A stretch of DNA of 58,108 nucleotides from an uncultured Lachnospiraceae bacterium (GTDB taxonomy: Bacteria; Bacillota; Clostridia; Lachnospirales; Lachnospiraceae), in NCBI GenBank assembly GCA_947626985.1, contig CANQUG010000014.1:1-58108 (forward strand), in the 5' to 3' direction. The stretch's first letter is position 1; each line of letters opens with the position of its first letter. Positions 8,716-16,597 of this stretch are shown one piece after another. The translations under genes were made by a program, and so were the position numbers. Below the pieces are notes generated by a model. That model was not told where the DNA came from. It saw only the letters and a list, made by a program, of their open reading frames with translations, and did no database searches.

Positions 8716-11154
8716 ATGATCAGACAGAGATTAAATGATAACTGGCGTATGCGCCCCGCGGAGGAAGGGGAGCTTCGTCCGGCCTCCGTACCGGGAAGCG
8801 TGTACGGAGATTTGCTGAAAAACGGAGAGATGGAGGATCCCTTCTGGAAGGATAATGAGGACGCCGCCCTTGCCCTCATGGACAAGGATTACGAGTACGT
8901 GGGGAATTTTTCCTGCGGGGACGATCTTCTGGCCTCCGAACAGGTCCTTCTGCATTTTTACGGCCTGGATACCCTGGCGGACATCACTTTGAACGGCCGG
9001 GAACTGGGCCATGTGAACAACATGCACCGAGAGTGGGAGTACAACGTCACCTCCATTTTGAAAAAAGAGGACAACGAACTGCACATTCTGTTCCATTCCC
9101 CCACGAAATTTATCGCAGAAGCCTTCGAGAAGGCTCCTACTCTGGGATCCGAGGACGCCATGAGGGGCTTCGTGCACCTTCGGAAGGCCCACTGCATGTT
9201 CGGCTGGGACTGGGGCGCTCATCTTCCGGACGCCGGAATCTACCGTCCTGTGGAGCTTCAGGGGGTGACGAAGGGCAAGTTTGACAGCGTGTACATCAAA
9301 CAGGAGCACAGCGCGTCTTCCGTCAAACTGGACCTGGACGTTCAGTTTGACTGGCTCAGTCCGGAGTACTGCGGCGAATATAAAGTGGAGATCACGGACC
9401 CGGACGGAAAGACAGAGACTTATACCGGCTCACCGGCGTCCATTCTGATTGAGAATCCTCAGCTCTGGTGGCCCAACGGCTACGGGAAGCAGCCCCTTTA
9501 CACGGTGAAGGTTACCATGACCTGTGACGGGCAGGAGATCGATTCCTGGGAGCGCCGCATCGGCCTTCGCACCATGACCATGACCAGAGAAAAGGACCAG
9601 TGGGGCGAGAGCTTTGCCACCACGGTGAACGGCGTACAGATCTTTGCCATGGGCGCGGATTACATACCGGAGGATCATCTTCTGGGAAGGGTAACTCCTC
9701 AGACCACCCGTACGCTTCTGGAAAAAGCGCAGTTTGCTAATTTCAATTCCGTCCGCGTATGGGGCGGCGGCTATTATCCGGAGGACTGGTTCTACGACAT
9801 CTGCGATGAACTGGGCCTTGTGGTGTGGCAGGACTTTATGTTCGCCTGCGCCGTGTATGACCTGACACCGGAGTTCGAGGCGAATATCCGGGCGGAGTTT
9901 GCGGACAATATCAAGAGACTCCGCCATCATCCCTCCCTGGGGCTGTGGTGCGGAAACAATGAGATGGAAATGTTCGTGGCCTATAAAAACTGGGTGTCCA
10001 AACCTTCTGAGACCAGGGACTATATCCTTATGTACGAGCGGATCATCCCGGAAATGCTGAAAAAGTATGATCCCCAGACCTTCTACTGGCCGGCCAGTCC
10101 CTCCTCGGGAGGAACCTTCGACGAGCCCAACGATCCCAACAGAGGAGACGTACACTACTGGGATGTATGGCACGGAAACAAGCCGTTTTCCGAGTACCGG
10201 AAGTTCTTCTTCCGCTATGCCTCCGAGTTCGGCTTCCAGTCCTTCCCGTCGGAGAAGACGGTGGATACCTTCACCGACGATCCCGGGGATAAAAATATTT
10301 TCTCCTATATTATGGAGAAGCATCAGAGAAACGGCTCCGCCAACGGCAAGATCATGAACTACATGCAGCAGACTTACCTGTATCCTACGAAGTTTGATAC
10401 GGTGATCTATGCTTCCCAGCTTCTGCAGGCGGACGCCATCCGCTACGGCGTGGAGCATTTCCGCAGAAACCGCGGGCGCTGCATGGGCGCGATCTACTGG
10501 CAGCTGAACGACTGCTGGCCGGTGGCTTCCTGGTCCTCCGTGGACTATGCGGGAAGGCTGAAGGCCCTTCACTATTCTGCGAAGCGCTTCTTTGCCCCGG
10601 TGATGATCTCCTGCGAGGAGGAGGGCATGATGAGCGCGGCACAGCCTTTGAACTGGCTGCCCTTCGAGTTTGAAAAATCCATCCGCCTCAACGTGGCCAA
10701 CGAATCCATGAAGGAGGTTACAGGCATTGTCCGCTACCAGGTGCGGAATGCGGACGCCTCCGTGGTAAAGGAGGAGAGCACCATGATCACGGTTCCCGCT
10801 CTTACCAGCAAGTGGCTGGACAAGGTTCTTCTTCCGGATATTGATATCTATGAACAGTATGTAAGCTATTCCTTCGAAGTGTTTGAAGGCGGAATCGTAT
10901 CTCAGGGCACGGTGCTTTTCTCCTACCCCAAATATTTCCGTTTCCTGGATCCCAGACTCTCTTATCGGGCGGAGGGCGATGAGATCGTAGTCAGCGCTTC
11001 CTCCTACGCCAGAGGCGTGGAGATCCGCAATGAGAATGATGATCTGATCCTCTCCGACAACTTCTTTGACATGAACGCGGGGGAGACGAGAGTGAAGGTA
11101 CTGAGCGGAAGCACGGCTCAGATATCCTTAAGGAGCGTGTACGATATCCGGTAA
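8716..11154 (+). CDS. Beta-mannosidase, glycoside hydrolase family 2
   Basis: Hydrolyses terminal beta-mannose from beta-mannosides. The 812-residue protein has the GH2 layout: N-terminal jelly-roll domain (about 1-170), immunoglobulin-like domain, TIM barrel (about 290-600) and C-terminal beta domains. The acid/base is E416 in LWCGNNEME and the nucleophile E504 in YASEFGFQSF; the ASEFG form and the overall N-terminal sequence (WRMRPAEEG, PGSVYGDLL) place it with beta-mannosidases rather than beta-galactosidases. No signal peptide is present, so it acts in the cytoplasm on imported substrate. It has its own promoter and lies between the importer and an AraC-type regulator. The substrate could be beta-manno-oligosaccharide or the Man-beta-GlcNAc core of N-glycans; the sequence does not decide. 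Confidence 0.92.
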   Translation: MIRQRLNDNWRMRPAEEGELRPASVPGSVYGDLLKNGEMEDPFWKDNEDAALALMDKDYEYVGNFSCGDDLLASEQVLLHFYGLDTLADITLNGRELGHVNNMHREWEYNVTSILKKEDNELHILFHSPTKFIAEAFEKAPTLGSEDAMRGFVHLRKAHCMFGWDWGAHLPDAGIYRPVELQGVTKGKFDSVYIKQEHSASSVKLDLDVQFDWLSPEYCGEYKVEITDPDGKTETYTGSPASILIENPQLWWPNGYGKQPLYTVKVTMTCDGQEIDSWERRIGLRTMTMTREKDQWGESFATTVNGVQIFAMGADYIPEDHLLGRVTPQTTRTLLEKAQFANFNSVRVWGGGYYPEDWFYDICDELGLVVWQDFMFACAVYDLTPEFEANIRAEFADNIKRLRHHPSLGLWCGNNEMEMFVAYKNWVSKPSETRDYILMYERIIPEMLKKYDPQTFYWPASPSSGGTFDEPNDPNRGDVHYWDVWHGNKPFSEYRKFFFRYASEFGFQSFPSEKTVDTFTDDPGDKNIFSYIMEKHQRNGSANGKIMNYMQQTYLYPTKFDTVIYASQLLQADAIRYGVEHFRRNRGRCMGAIYWQLNDCWPVASWSSVDYAGRLKALHYSAKRFFAPVMISCEEEGMMSAAQPLNWLPFEFEKSIRLNVANESMKEVTGIVRYQVRNADASVVKEESTMITVPALTSKWLDKVLLPDIDIYEQYVSYSFEVFEGGIVSQGTVLFSYPKYFRFLDPRLSYRAEGDEIVVSASSYARGVEIRNENDDLILSDNFFDMNAGETRVKVLSGSTAQISLRSVYDIR

Positions 11155-11175
11155 CTGATCAGATGAGCGCGCATT

Positions 11176-11195
11176 CCCCGCAGCAGGCTGCGGGG
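11176..11195 (+). other. Stem-loop between beta-mannosidase and regulator genes
   Basis: Perfect 8-bp arms ccccgcag and ctgcgggg around a cagg loop, 22 bases after the beta-mannosidase stop. No T run follows, so it is not a typical terminator; it may protect the 3' end or partly attenuate transcription into the regulator gene. A second, weaker pairing (catacc/ggtatg) lies further on in the 134-base gap. Confidence 0.5.
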
Positions 11196-11288
11196 GACTG
11201 CCGCCCTTCGCTGACAGCGATCCCATACCTGAAATACTGCCTGACAAAGCAGGGATCGTATGGTATGAAAAAGGGGTAAGGGAAAGCT

Positions 11289-12755
11289 ATGAAAACACTG
11301 TTAATTGCGGAAGCCAATCACAATCTGCGCAGAGTCATACGGGATCGGCTTCGCGCGTGTGAAGTCCCTATTGAACATATTCTGGAATATCAGAATGAAG
11401 ATATGGCTATAGAACATCTGCGGACCTTCTCCGTGGATGTGCTTCTGGCGGATGTGCGGATGAACAGACTCTGGGAGGCCCGAAAAGCGGGGCTGAGTTC
11501 CGGCGGACAGCCCGTTACCGTGATGCTTGGGCCCCCTGTGGATTTTTCCTGCGTTGTGGAAATGATGCGGTGCGGCGTCCGGGATTACCTCACGGTTCCT
11601 CTGGAGCCCGGCCAGCTGGAGAAGAGGATGCTGCTCCTGGAGCAGGAGATTCAGAACCGGAGCTGGTACTTTGAGAAGGGGAACCGGGTGTTCTGTGCCC
11701 AGCTTCGTCATTTCCTTCTGAATCCGGAGGAGATGGAGGAGGAGCTTCTGGATGATATCGGGTTCTTTTTCCGGGAGATCCTCAATATCAGGGGGTCTTA
11801 CCGGGCCGTAATCGCCTGTCCGGAGACCGGTCCTCTGCCGGTGTCGCCGGAGGTTATGATGGAGCACATGGAAGGGGGGACCCTGTATCTCTTTTCCTCT
11901 CCGAGGGCCGAAAAGCTGATGACGCCGGACAGCGGCGAGTATTATCTGGGAATCAGCCGGGAGTACAGCTCCATCCGGGAGCTTTATAAAGCTTACAGGG
12001 AGGCTGTGGACGCCAGAAAGGTGGCTTATGTCAGCTGCCGCTCCTGGGAGGAGTATGAGGAGTATTCGTTTGAGGAAAATCCGTCCCTTCCTCTGTGGAA
12101 GGAGCGGTATCTTTACGAATTTTCCATTGACCGGCTGGAGATGGTGGAGAAAAAGCCCCAGCAGTGGTTTTTTGAAGCCCGTCACCGGCGGCTTTCTCCC
12201 TTTCAGCTCCTTCGGGTGATGACAGAGCTCTGCCGGGAGCTGGACCGCTTTTCCGGGGAGACGGAGGAGAATGAGCCGGCGATTCCCGCCTGCCCTCTGC
12301 CGGAGGAGTGTCCCAACGCTGAGATTTTCCTGAAGCGCTTCGATCAGTGGAGCGAGGAGTGCAGGGAGAGCTTTTACCACCGGTCGGTGAGTCCCCAGAA
12401 CATGATGAAGATCCGGAAGGCCATGGATTTTATCCGGAATAACTACCAGAAGGATCTGAACATGGCCATGGTATCCAATTATGTCTCCATGAATTATTCC
12501 ATGTTCTCCCATGAGTTTAAAAAATACAGCGGAATGAATTTCGTATCCTATCTGAAGGAGGTCCGCCTGCGCATGGCCAAGCGTCTCCTGGAGGAAACGG
12601 ATCAGAAGGTGGCGGATATCGGAGCGGCTGTCGGCTACGAAAACGACAAGCATTTTCTGAAAAGCTTCCGCAATTTCTGCGGGCTGACTCCCAGCGAATA
12701 CCGCCGGAGCGTGGACGCGGAGAGAAAATTCGGCGATGAGGACGAAGAAATGTAG
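11289..12755 (+). CDS. AraC-family regulator with degenerate response-regulator receiver domain
   Basis: Transcription factor of the YesN type, probably controlling the mannoside locus. The N-terminal receiver (about 1-115) keeps the phosphoacceptor position D55 in LLADVRM, but one acidic-pocket residue is lost (E8-A9 where D-D is usual), the conserved Ser/Thr is G81 and the conserved Lys is V103 in LTVPLEP. Phosphorylation-dependent switching is therefore doubtful. A middle region of about 250 residues has no clear assignment. The C-terminal pair of AraC helix-turn-helices spans about 380-480, ending with FRNFCGLTPSEYRR. No partner histidine kinase gene is adjacent. Direct 21-bp repeats upstream of the locus are a candidate binding site. 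Confidence 0.82.
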   Translation: MKTLLIAEANHNLRRVIRDRLRACEVPIEHILEYQNEDMAIEHLRTFSVDVLLADVRMNRLWEARKAGLSSGGQPVTVMLGPPVDFSCVVEMMRCGVRDYLTVPLEPGQLEKRMLLLEQEIQNRSWYFEKGNRVFCAQLRHFLLNPEEMEEELLDDIGFFFREILNIRGSYRAVIACPETGPLPVSPEVMMEHMEGGTLYLFSSPRAEKLMTPDSGEYYLGISREYSSIRELYKAYREAVDARKVAYVSCRSWEEYEEYSFEENPSLPLWKERYLYEFSIDRLEMVEKKPQQWFFEARHRRLSPFQLLRVMTELCRELDRFSGETEENEPAIPACPLPEECPNAEIFLKRFDQWSEECRESFYHRSVSPQNMMKIRKAMDFIRNNYQKDLNMAMVSNYVSMNYSMFSHEFKKYSGMNFVSYLKEVRLRMAKRLLEETDQKVADIGAAVGYENDKHFLKSFRNFCGLTPSEYRRSVDAERKFGDEDEEM

Positions 12756-12795
12756 ATTTTTGGTTAAAATTCCCCATTTTTTTGGCAAAAGAATA

Positions 12796-12824
12796 TTGAC
12801 GAACCGTTTGTTCCATGCTATATT
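12796..12824 (+). promoter_or_regulatory. Promoter of the rplU-prp-rpmA operon
   Basis: TTGACG at 12796-12801, 17-base spacer, TATATT at 12819-12824 with an extended -10 (TGC before it). Transcription would start near 12831 and leave a leader of about 73 bases before rplU. Confidence 0.75.
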
Positions 12825-12830
12825 TATCAG

Positions 12831-12903
12831 GTATGCCGCACAAAGAGGTAGAAGAGCCGAAAGGCCACCGTATTTGGCGAGTAAATAATCAGGAGGTGCC
12901 ATT
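12831..12903 (+). promoter_or_regulatory. rplU leader, candidate L21 ribosomal-protein leader RNA
   Basis: The 5' leader folds around a gccgaaaggc tetraloop hairpin flanked by GGT/ACC. The CACC after the hairpin could alternatively pair with GGTG in the ribosome binding site (aggaggtgcc), which suggests a switch hiding the rplU start. L21 leaders with autoregulatory function are known in Firmicutes; that this one belongs to the family was not tested against a covariance model. Confidence 0.45.
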
Positions 12904-13209
12904 ATGTACGCAATCATTGCAACAGGTGGTAAACAGTACAAGGTTGCCGAGGGCGACGTCATCCGTGTTGAGAAGCTGGGTGTCGAGGCCGGCGAAACCG
13001 TTACCTTTGATCAGGTTCTCGCGATCAGCGATAACGGACTGAAGGTAGGCGCTGATGTGGAGAACGCCAGTGTTACCGCGACTGTAGTTGAAAACGGTAA
13101 GGGTAAAAAGGTTATCGTTTACAAGTACAAGAGAAAAACCGGCTATCACAAGAAAAACGGCCACAGACAGCTGTACACGGCGGTTAAGATCGAAAAGATC
13201 AACGGTTGA
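12904..13209 (+). CDS. rplU: 50S ribosomal protein L21
   Basis: Structural protein of the large subunit. The 101 residues match the usual length. Visible family features are the start [14 protein letters not shown] and the C-terminal [10 protein letters not shown] rRNA-binding motif. The ATG lies 6 bases after a strong aggaggtg ribosome binding site. It is first gene of the rplU-prp-rpmA operon with its own promoter; prp follows after 12 bases. Confidence 0.98.
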   Translation: MYAIIATGGKQYKVAEGDVIRVEKLGVEAGETVTFDQVLAISDNGLKVGADVENASVTATVVENGKGKKVIVYKYKRKTGYHKKNGHRQLYTAVKIEKING

Positions 13210-13221
13210 TCCGGTATCATT

Positions 13222-13542
13222 ATGATTACAATTACGGTGGGCACCCGCCGGAATTCCTATGTGAGTTTCACATCGAGGGGACATGCCGGATATGCTCCGG
13301 AGGGGCAGGACATTGTATGCGCCGCCGTTTCCGCCCTGATCATCAATACCGTGAATTCTCTGGAGAGATTTACGGAGGATGAGGTGGAAGTGCGGGAGAA
13401 GGACGGATTCGTGTCTTTTCGTTTTGTGAAGCCCATTACAGAGAGGGGGACCCTTCTCATGGATTCTCTGGTTCTGGGGCTGACGGAAATTGAGCATAGT
13501 TATAAGAATCGATATCTGACGGTAAAAGTCAAGGAGGTGTAA
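13222..13542 (+). CDS. prp: Ribosomal-processing cysteine protease Prp
   Basis: Cleaves the N-terminal extension of ribosomal protein L27, an essential step in Firmicutes whose L27 carries such an extension. The catalytic pair is H21 in RGHAGYAP and C33 in [11 protein letters not shown], with the family-typical spacing. The 106-residue length is normal. It sits between rplU and rpmA, 4 bases before its substrate gene, so enzyme and substrate are co-expressed. The L27 encoded next has the matching LQLFA cleavage motif. Confidence 0.95.
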   Translation: MITITVGTRRNSYVSFTSRGHAGYAPEGQDIVCAAVSALIINTVNSLERFTEDEVEVREKDGFVSFRFVKPITERGTLLMDSLVLGLTEIEHSYKNRYLTVKVKEV

Positions 13543-13546
13543 CAAC

Positions 13547-13834
13547 ATGATGAAAATGAACCTTCAGTTATTCGCACATAAAAAGGGAGTTGGTTCCACC
13601 AAGAACGGACGTGATTCCGAATCCAAGAGATTAGGTGCGAAGAGAGCGGACGGACAGTTTGTAAAAGCTGGAAATATTCTGTACAGACAGCGGGGCACCA
13701 GGATTCATCCGGGTGTAAACGTGGGCTGCGGCAGAGATTATACTTTATTTGCGCTGACAGACGGTATAGTGAGATATACCAGAAAGGGCCGGGATAAGAA
13801 ACAGGTTTCCATCGTTCCGGCAGAAGCAGAATAA
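13547..13834 (+). CDS. rpmA: 50S ribosomal protein L27 with Prp-cleaved extension
   Basis: Large-subunit protein whose mature N-terminus reaches the peptidyl-transferase centre. The precursor starts [17 protein letters not shown]: the NLQLFA segment is the Prp recognition motif and cleavage is expected after the alanine, leaving HKKGVGS. The remaining sequence ([25 protein letters not shown]) is typical L27; 95 residues. Two adjacent ATG codons (13547 and 13550) lie behind aaggaggtg; either could be used. A terminator follows. Confidence 0.97.
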   Translation: MMKMNLQLFAHKKGVGSTKNGRDSESKRLGAKRADGQFVKAGNILYRQRGTRIHPGVNVGCGRDYTLFALTDGIVRYTRKGRDKKQVSIVPAEAE

Positions 13835-13848
13835 CAGATGTATGAGAG

Positions 13849-13880
13849 GGCTTCAAATCGTTCCGGTTTGGAGCCTTTCT
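13849..13880 (+). terminator. Rho-independent terminator after rpmA
   Basis: Arms ggcttcaaatc and ggtttggagcc pair with two G-U wobbles around a gttcc loop, followed by a T-rich run. It ends the ribosomal protein operon and separates it from obgE. Confidence 0.75.
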
Positions 13881-13922
13881 TTCGATAGACCTTCAGGGTG
13901 AATTTCGTGTTTCTTAGTCTTT

Positions 13923-13950
13923 GGTTTACGGTAATAATGTTATGTAAACC
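13923..13950 (+). repeat. dif-like 28-bp element, copy 1
   Basis: A 28-bp sequence with arms GGTTTAC and GTAAACC around 14 bases. It can be read as an 11-6-11 Xer site: left arm ggtttacggta, centre ataatg, right arm ttatgtaaacc. The right arm matches the XerD-side arm of the Bacillus subtilis dif site, as I recall it, at 10 of 11 positions. The left arm is the less conserved side in known dif sites. It may instead be a protein operator, since a near-identical copy lies 73 bp (seven helical turns) downstream over the obgE promoter. Confidence 0.5.
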
Positions 13951-13987
13951 ATAAGGGCCCGGAGCAGAGTTTCAGGGCGGAACAGAT

Positions 13988-14016
13988 TTGCAATAGGTTT
14001 ACAGTAATAATATTAT
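13988..14016 (+). promoter_or_regulatory. Putative obgE promoter
   Basis: TTGCAA at 13988-13993 and TATTAT at 14011-14016 with a 17-base spacer. The second 28-bp dif-like element (13996-14023) covers the spacer and -10 box, so a protein bound there would block transcription. Confidence 0.55.
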
Positions 14017-14023
14017 GTAAACA
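13996..14023 (+). repeat. dif-like 28-bp element, copy 2
   Basis: Second copy, in the same orientation, 73 bp after the first: left arm ggtttacagta, centre ataata, right arm ttatgtaaaca. It shares 25 of 28 bases with copy 1 and contains a 13-base run (atattatgtaaac) also present in the B. subtilis dif as I recall it. The centre differs from copy 1 at its last base, which would disfavour strand exchange between the two. It overlaps the putative obgE promoter. Confidence 0.5.
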
Positions 14024-14079
14024 TTTTGAAGACTGTTTTTCCGCACAGCGCAGTACGTGAATAAGGATTGAGGTGTCAT

Positions 14080-15369
14080 ATGTTTGCAGACAGAGCGAAA
14101 ATCATTATCCGTTCCGGAAAAGGCGGAGACGGACATGTGAGCTTCCGCAGGGAACTGTACGTTCCGGCGGGGGGACCGGACGGCGGAGACGGCGGACGGG
14201 GCGGCGACGTGATTTTTGAAGTGGATCTGGGCCAGAATACTCTGGGAGAGTACCGGCACAAAAGAAAATACAAAGCCCAGGACGGAGAAGACGGCAGCAA
14301 AAAACGCCGCCACGGCGCGGACGGGGAGGATATCGTTCTCAAGGTTCCGGAGGGAACCGTGATCATGGATGCGGAGTCTGGGAAGGTCATCGCGGACATG
14401 TCCGGAGAGAACAGGAGACAGGTGGTCCTGAAGGGCGGCCGGGGCGGCAAGGGAAATATGCACTACGCCACGCCCACCATGCAGGTTCCCAAGTACGCCC
14501 AGCCGGGAATGCCCGCCCAGGAACTGGAGGTGCTTCTGGAGCTGAAGGTGATCGCCGACGTGGGACTCATCGGTTTTCCCAACGTGGGAAAATCCACCTT
14601 TCTGGCCAGGGTGACCAATGCGCAGCCCAAAATAGCCAACTATCATTTTACCACGCTGAGCCCCAATCTGGGAGTTGTGGATACGGAGAACGGAGGCTTT
14701 GTCATCGCGGATATCCCGGGGCTGATCGAGGGCGCTTCCGAGGGCGCGGGCCTGGGACATGAGTTTCTCCGGCACATCGAGCGGACCAGGGTGATGATCC
14801 ATATCGTGGACGCGGCCTCCACAGAGGGCAGGGACCCTGTGGACGACGTGTATAAGATCAATCAGGAGCTGAAAGCCTATAATCCGGATATCGCCTCCCG
14901 TCCCCAGGTGATCGCGGCCAACAAGATCGACTGCATATTTGAGGAGGGAGAAGATCCCGTGCAGCGGCTGAAGGAGGAATTTGAGCCTCAGGGATTCCGT
15001 GTGATGCCCATTTCCGCCGTGTCCGGACAGGGCGTGAAGGAACTTCTCTATTACGTGAAGGAGATGCTCTCCCGGGCACCCCAGGAAACCATCACCTTTC
15101 AGCAGGAATTTTTCCCGGAGGATATCCTCATCAGGGAGAAGCTTCCCTACACGGTGGAGCGCTCCCCGGAGGATCCTTCCGTGTATATCGTGGAAGGTCC
15201 CAGAATCGAGAAGATGCTCGGCTACACCAATCTGGATTCGGAGAAGGGCTTCGCGTTTTTCCAGAAGTTTCTGAAGGACGGGGGGATTCTGGACGATCTG
15301 GAAAAAGCCGGGATTCAGGAGGGGGACACCGTGCGCATGTACGGGCTGGCCTTCGATTATTACAAATAA
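14080..15369 (+). CDS. obgE: GTPase Obg/CgtA
   Basis: Essential GTPase involved in 50S subunit assembly and stress response. The 429-residue protein has the glycine-rich Obg fold (about 1-158, with many GGxGG turns), the GTPase domain with G1 GFPNVGKST from residue 165, G3 DIPGLIEG and G4 NKID, and a C-terminal OCT domain from about 340. Start ATG at 14080 is chosen because gaggtg lies 5 bases before it and MFADRAKI is the conserved start; an upstream in-frame TTG at 14068 lacks this. It is preceded by its own putative promoter with the dif-like repeats. Confidence 0.96.
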   Translation: MFADRAKIIIRSGKGGDGHVSFRRELYVPAGGPDGGDGGRGGDVIFEVDLGQNTLGEYRHKRKYKAQDGEDGSKKRRHGADGEDIVLKVPEGTVIMDAESGKVIADMSGENRRQVVLKGGRGGKGNMHYATPTMQVPKYAQPGMPAQELEVLLELKVIADVGLIGFPNVGKSTFLARVTNAQPKIANYHFTTLSPNLGVVDTENGGFVIADIPGLIEGASEGAGLGHEFLRHIERTRVMIHIVDAASTEGRDPVDDVYKINQELKAYNPDIASRPQVIAANKIDCIFEEGEDPVQRLKEEFEPQGFRVMPISAVSGQGVKELLYYVKEMLSRAPQETITFQQEFFPEDILIREKLPYTVERSPEDPSVYIVEGPRIEKMLGYTNLDSEKGFAFFQKFLKDGGILDDLEKAGIQEGDTVRMYGLAFDYYK

Positions 15370-15461
15370 ATCATTTGCCGGCCGGAAGGACTTCTTTCTC
15401 CCTGAAACGGAGGGAGCTCCGGCTGTCGAGCCATATATGATGTGAGGTTGAGAAATAAGGA

Positions 15462-15755
15462 ATGACGAGCAAGCAGAGAGCTTATTTAAAAAGTCTGGCA
15501 ATGAACATCGATCCCGTCCTTCAGCTGGGAAAAACCGGCGTGTCGCCGGAGAATACCGCGTCGGTGGAGGAGGCCTTTTCCAACAGGGAGCTGATCAAGA
15601 TCAACATTCTTCAGAACTGCGAGGGCGACCCCAGAGCCATGGCGGAGATGATCGCGGAGAGGACCCATTCTCAGGTGGTTCAGGTGATCGGAAAAAAGAT
15701 CGTGCTGTACCGGGAAGGCAAGGACGAAAAAAAGAAGATTATACTGCCAAAATGA
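15462..15755 (+). CDS. yhbY: YhbY-family (CRS1/CRM domain) RNA-binding protein
   Basis: Small RNA-binding protein that associates with pre-50S ribosomes in homologues. The 97 residues form a single CRM domain: the start MTSKQRAYLKSLA and the motif QLGKTGVS near residue 25 are characteristic, as is VQVIGKKIVLYR near the end. It lies 92 bases after obgE, the common arrangement, with a small stem-loop (ctccct/agggag) in between, and 46 bases before nadD. Confidence 0.93.
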   Translation: MTSKQRAYLKSLAMNIDPVLQLGKTGVSPENTASVEEAFSNRELIKINILQNCEGDPRAMAEMIAERTHSQVVQVIGKKIVLYREGKDEKKKIILPK

Positions 15756-15801
15756 TCCCGGAGTTTCCCTGTACTCTGGGACGGGACGGAGGAAGGACAG
15801 C

Positions 15802-16425
15802 ATGGAGGACCGGAAGAAACGGATCGGGATCATGGGCGGAACCTTTGATCCCATTCATGTGGGACATCTGATTTTAGGGGAGAAGGCTTATGAGCAGCTG
15901 AAGCTGGATAAGGTGTGGTTTATGCCCTCCGGAAATCCTCCCCATAAGCGGCACCGGGAAGGAAGGGCCACAGATGAGCAGAGAGTGGCCATGGTGGAGA
16001 AGGCCATTGCAGGGAATCCTCATTTTGCCCTGTCTCTCATCGAGATGAATGAGGACGGATATTCCTATACCTACCGGACGCTGGAACGGCTTTCCTCGGA
16101 ACATCCGGATACGGAATACTTTTTCATCATCGGGGCGGATTCCCTGTATTCCTTTTCCTCCTGGATGGAGCCGGAGAGGATCTGCCGGGCGTGCACTCTG
16201 GTGGCGGCCGTGCGGGATCACGTGCCGGCGGAGAGCCTGGACCGGCAGCTTCAGAAGCTTCGGGAGGAATTTCACGGACGGTTTCTGAAGCTGGATACTC
16301 TGAATATCGACATTTCCAGCGAGCTTCTCCGCCAGTGGGTGAGAGAGGGGAAGAGTCTCCGGTATTACGTTCCCAATGAAGTGGCCGAGTATATTCACGA
16401 GAAGGGGATTTACGGCTCCCTGTGA
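15802..16425 (+). CDS. nadD: Nicotinate-nucleotide adenylyltransferase
   Basis: Converts nicotinate mononucleotide and ATP to deamido-NAD in NAD synthesis. The nucleotidyltransferase motif GGTFDPIHVGH sits at residues 12-22, and the C-terminal ISSELLR with IHEKGIY near the end is typical. The 207-residue length is normal. The ATG at 15802 follows ggaagga. In Firmicutes nadD is regularly followed by yqeK and rsfS, as here; a 172-base gap with the palindrome aattccccgggaatt (16429-16443) separates it from yqeK. Confidence 0.95.
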   Translation: MEDRKKRIGIMGGTFDPIHVGHLILGEKAYEQLKLDKVWFMPSGNPPHKRHREGRATDEQRVAMVEKAIAGNPHFALSLIEMNEDGYSYTYRTLERLSSEHPDTEYFFIIGADSLYSFSSWMEPERICRACTLVAAVRDHVPAESLDRQLQKLREEFHGRFLKLDTLNIDISSELLRQWVREGKSLRYYVPNEVAEYIHEKGIYGSL

Positions 16426-16597
16426 GGGAATTCCCCGGGAATTTTCCCGCAGAGGAAAAGCGGTAAGAGGCAGCTGCCGGAAGCGCGGACCGGAGAATCC
16501 GGAGCGTGCATCAGAGGATTGCGTATCGAATGCCGCACCCGGATCCGGAAACCGTGAAACAGAATAGAAACTTTGTATATGAGAGGAAGCGCTGACA

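Noticed and set aside
13923-14023. BirA operators
   Set aside because: BirA boxes have half-sites TGTAAACC and GGTTTACA in the opposite order around 14-16 bases; here the order is reversed, and no biotin gene is near.
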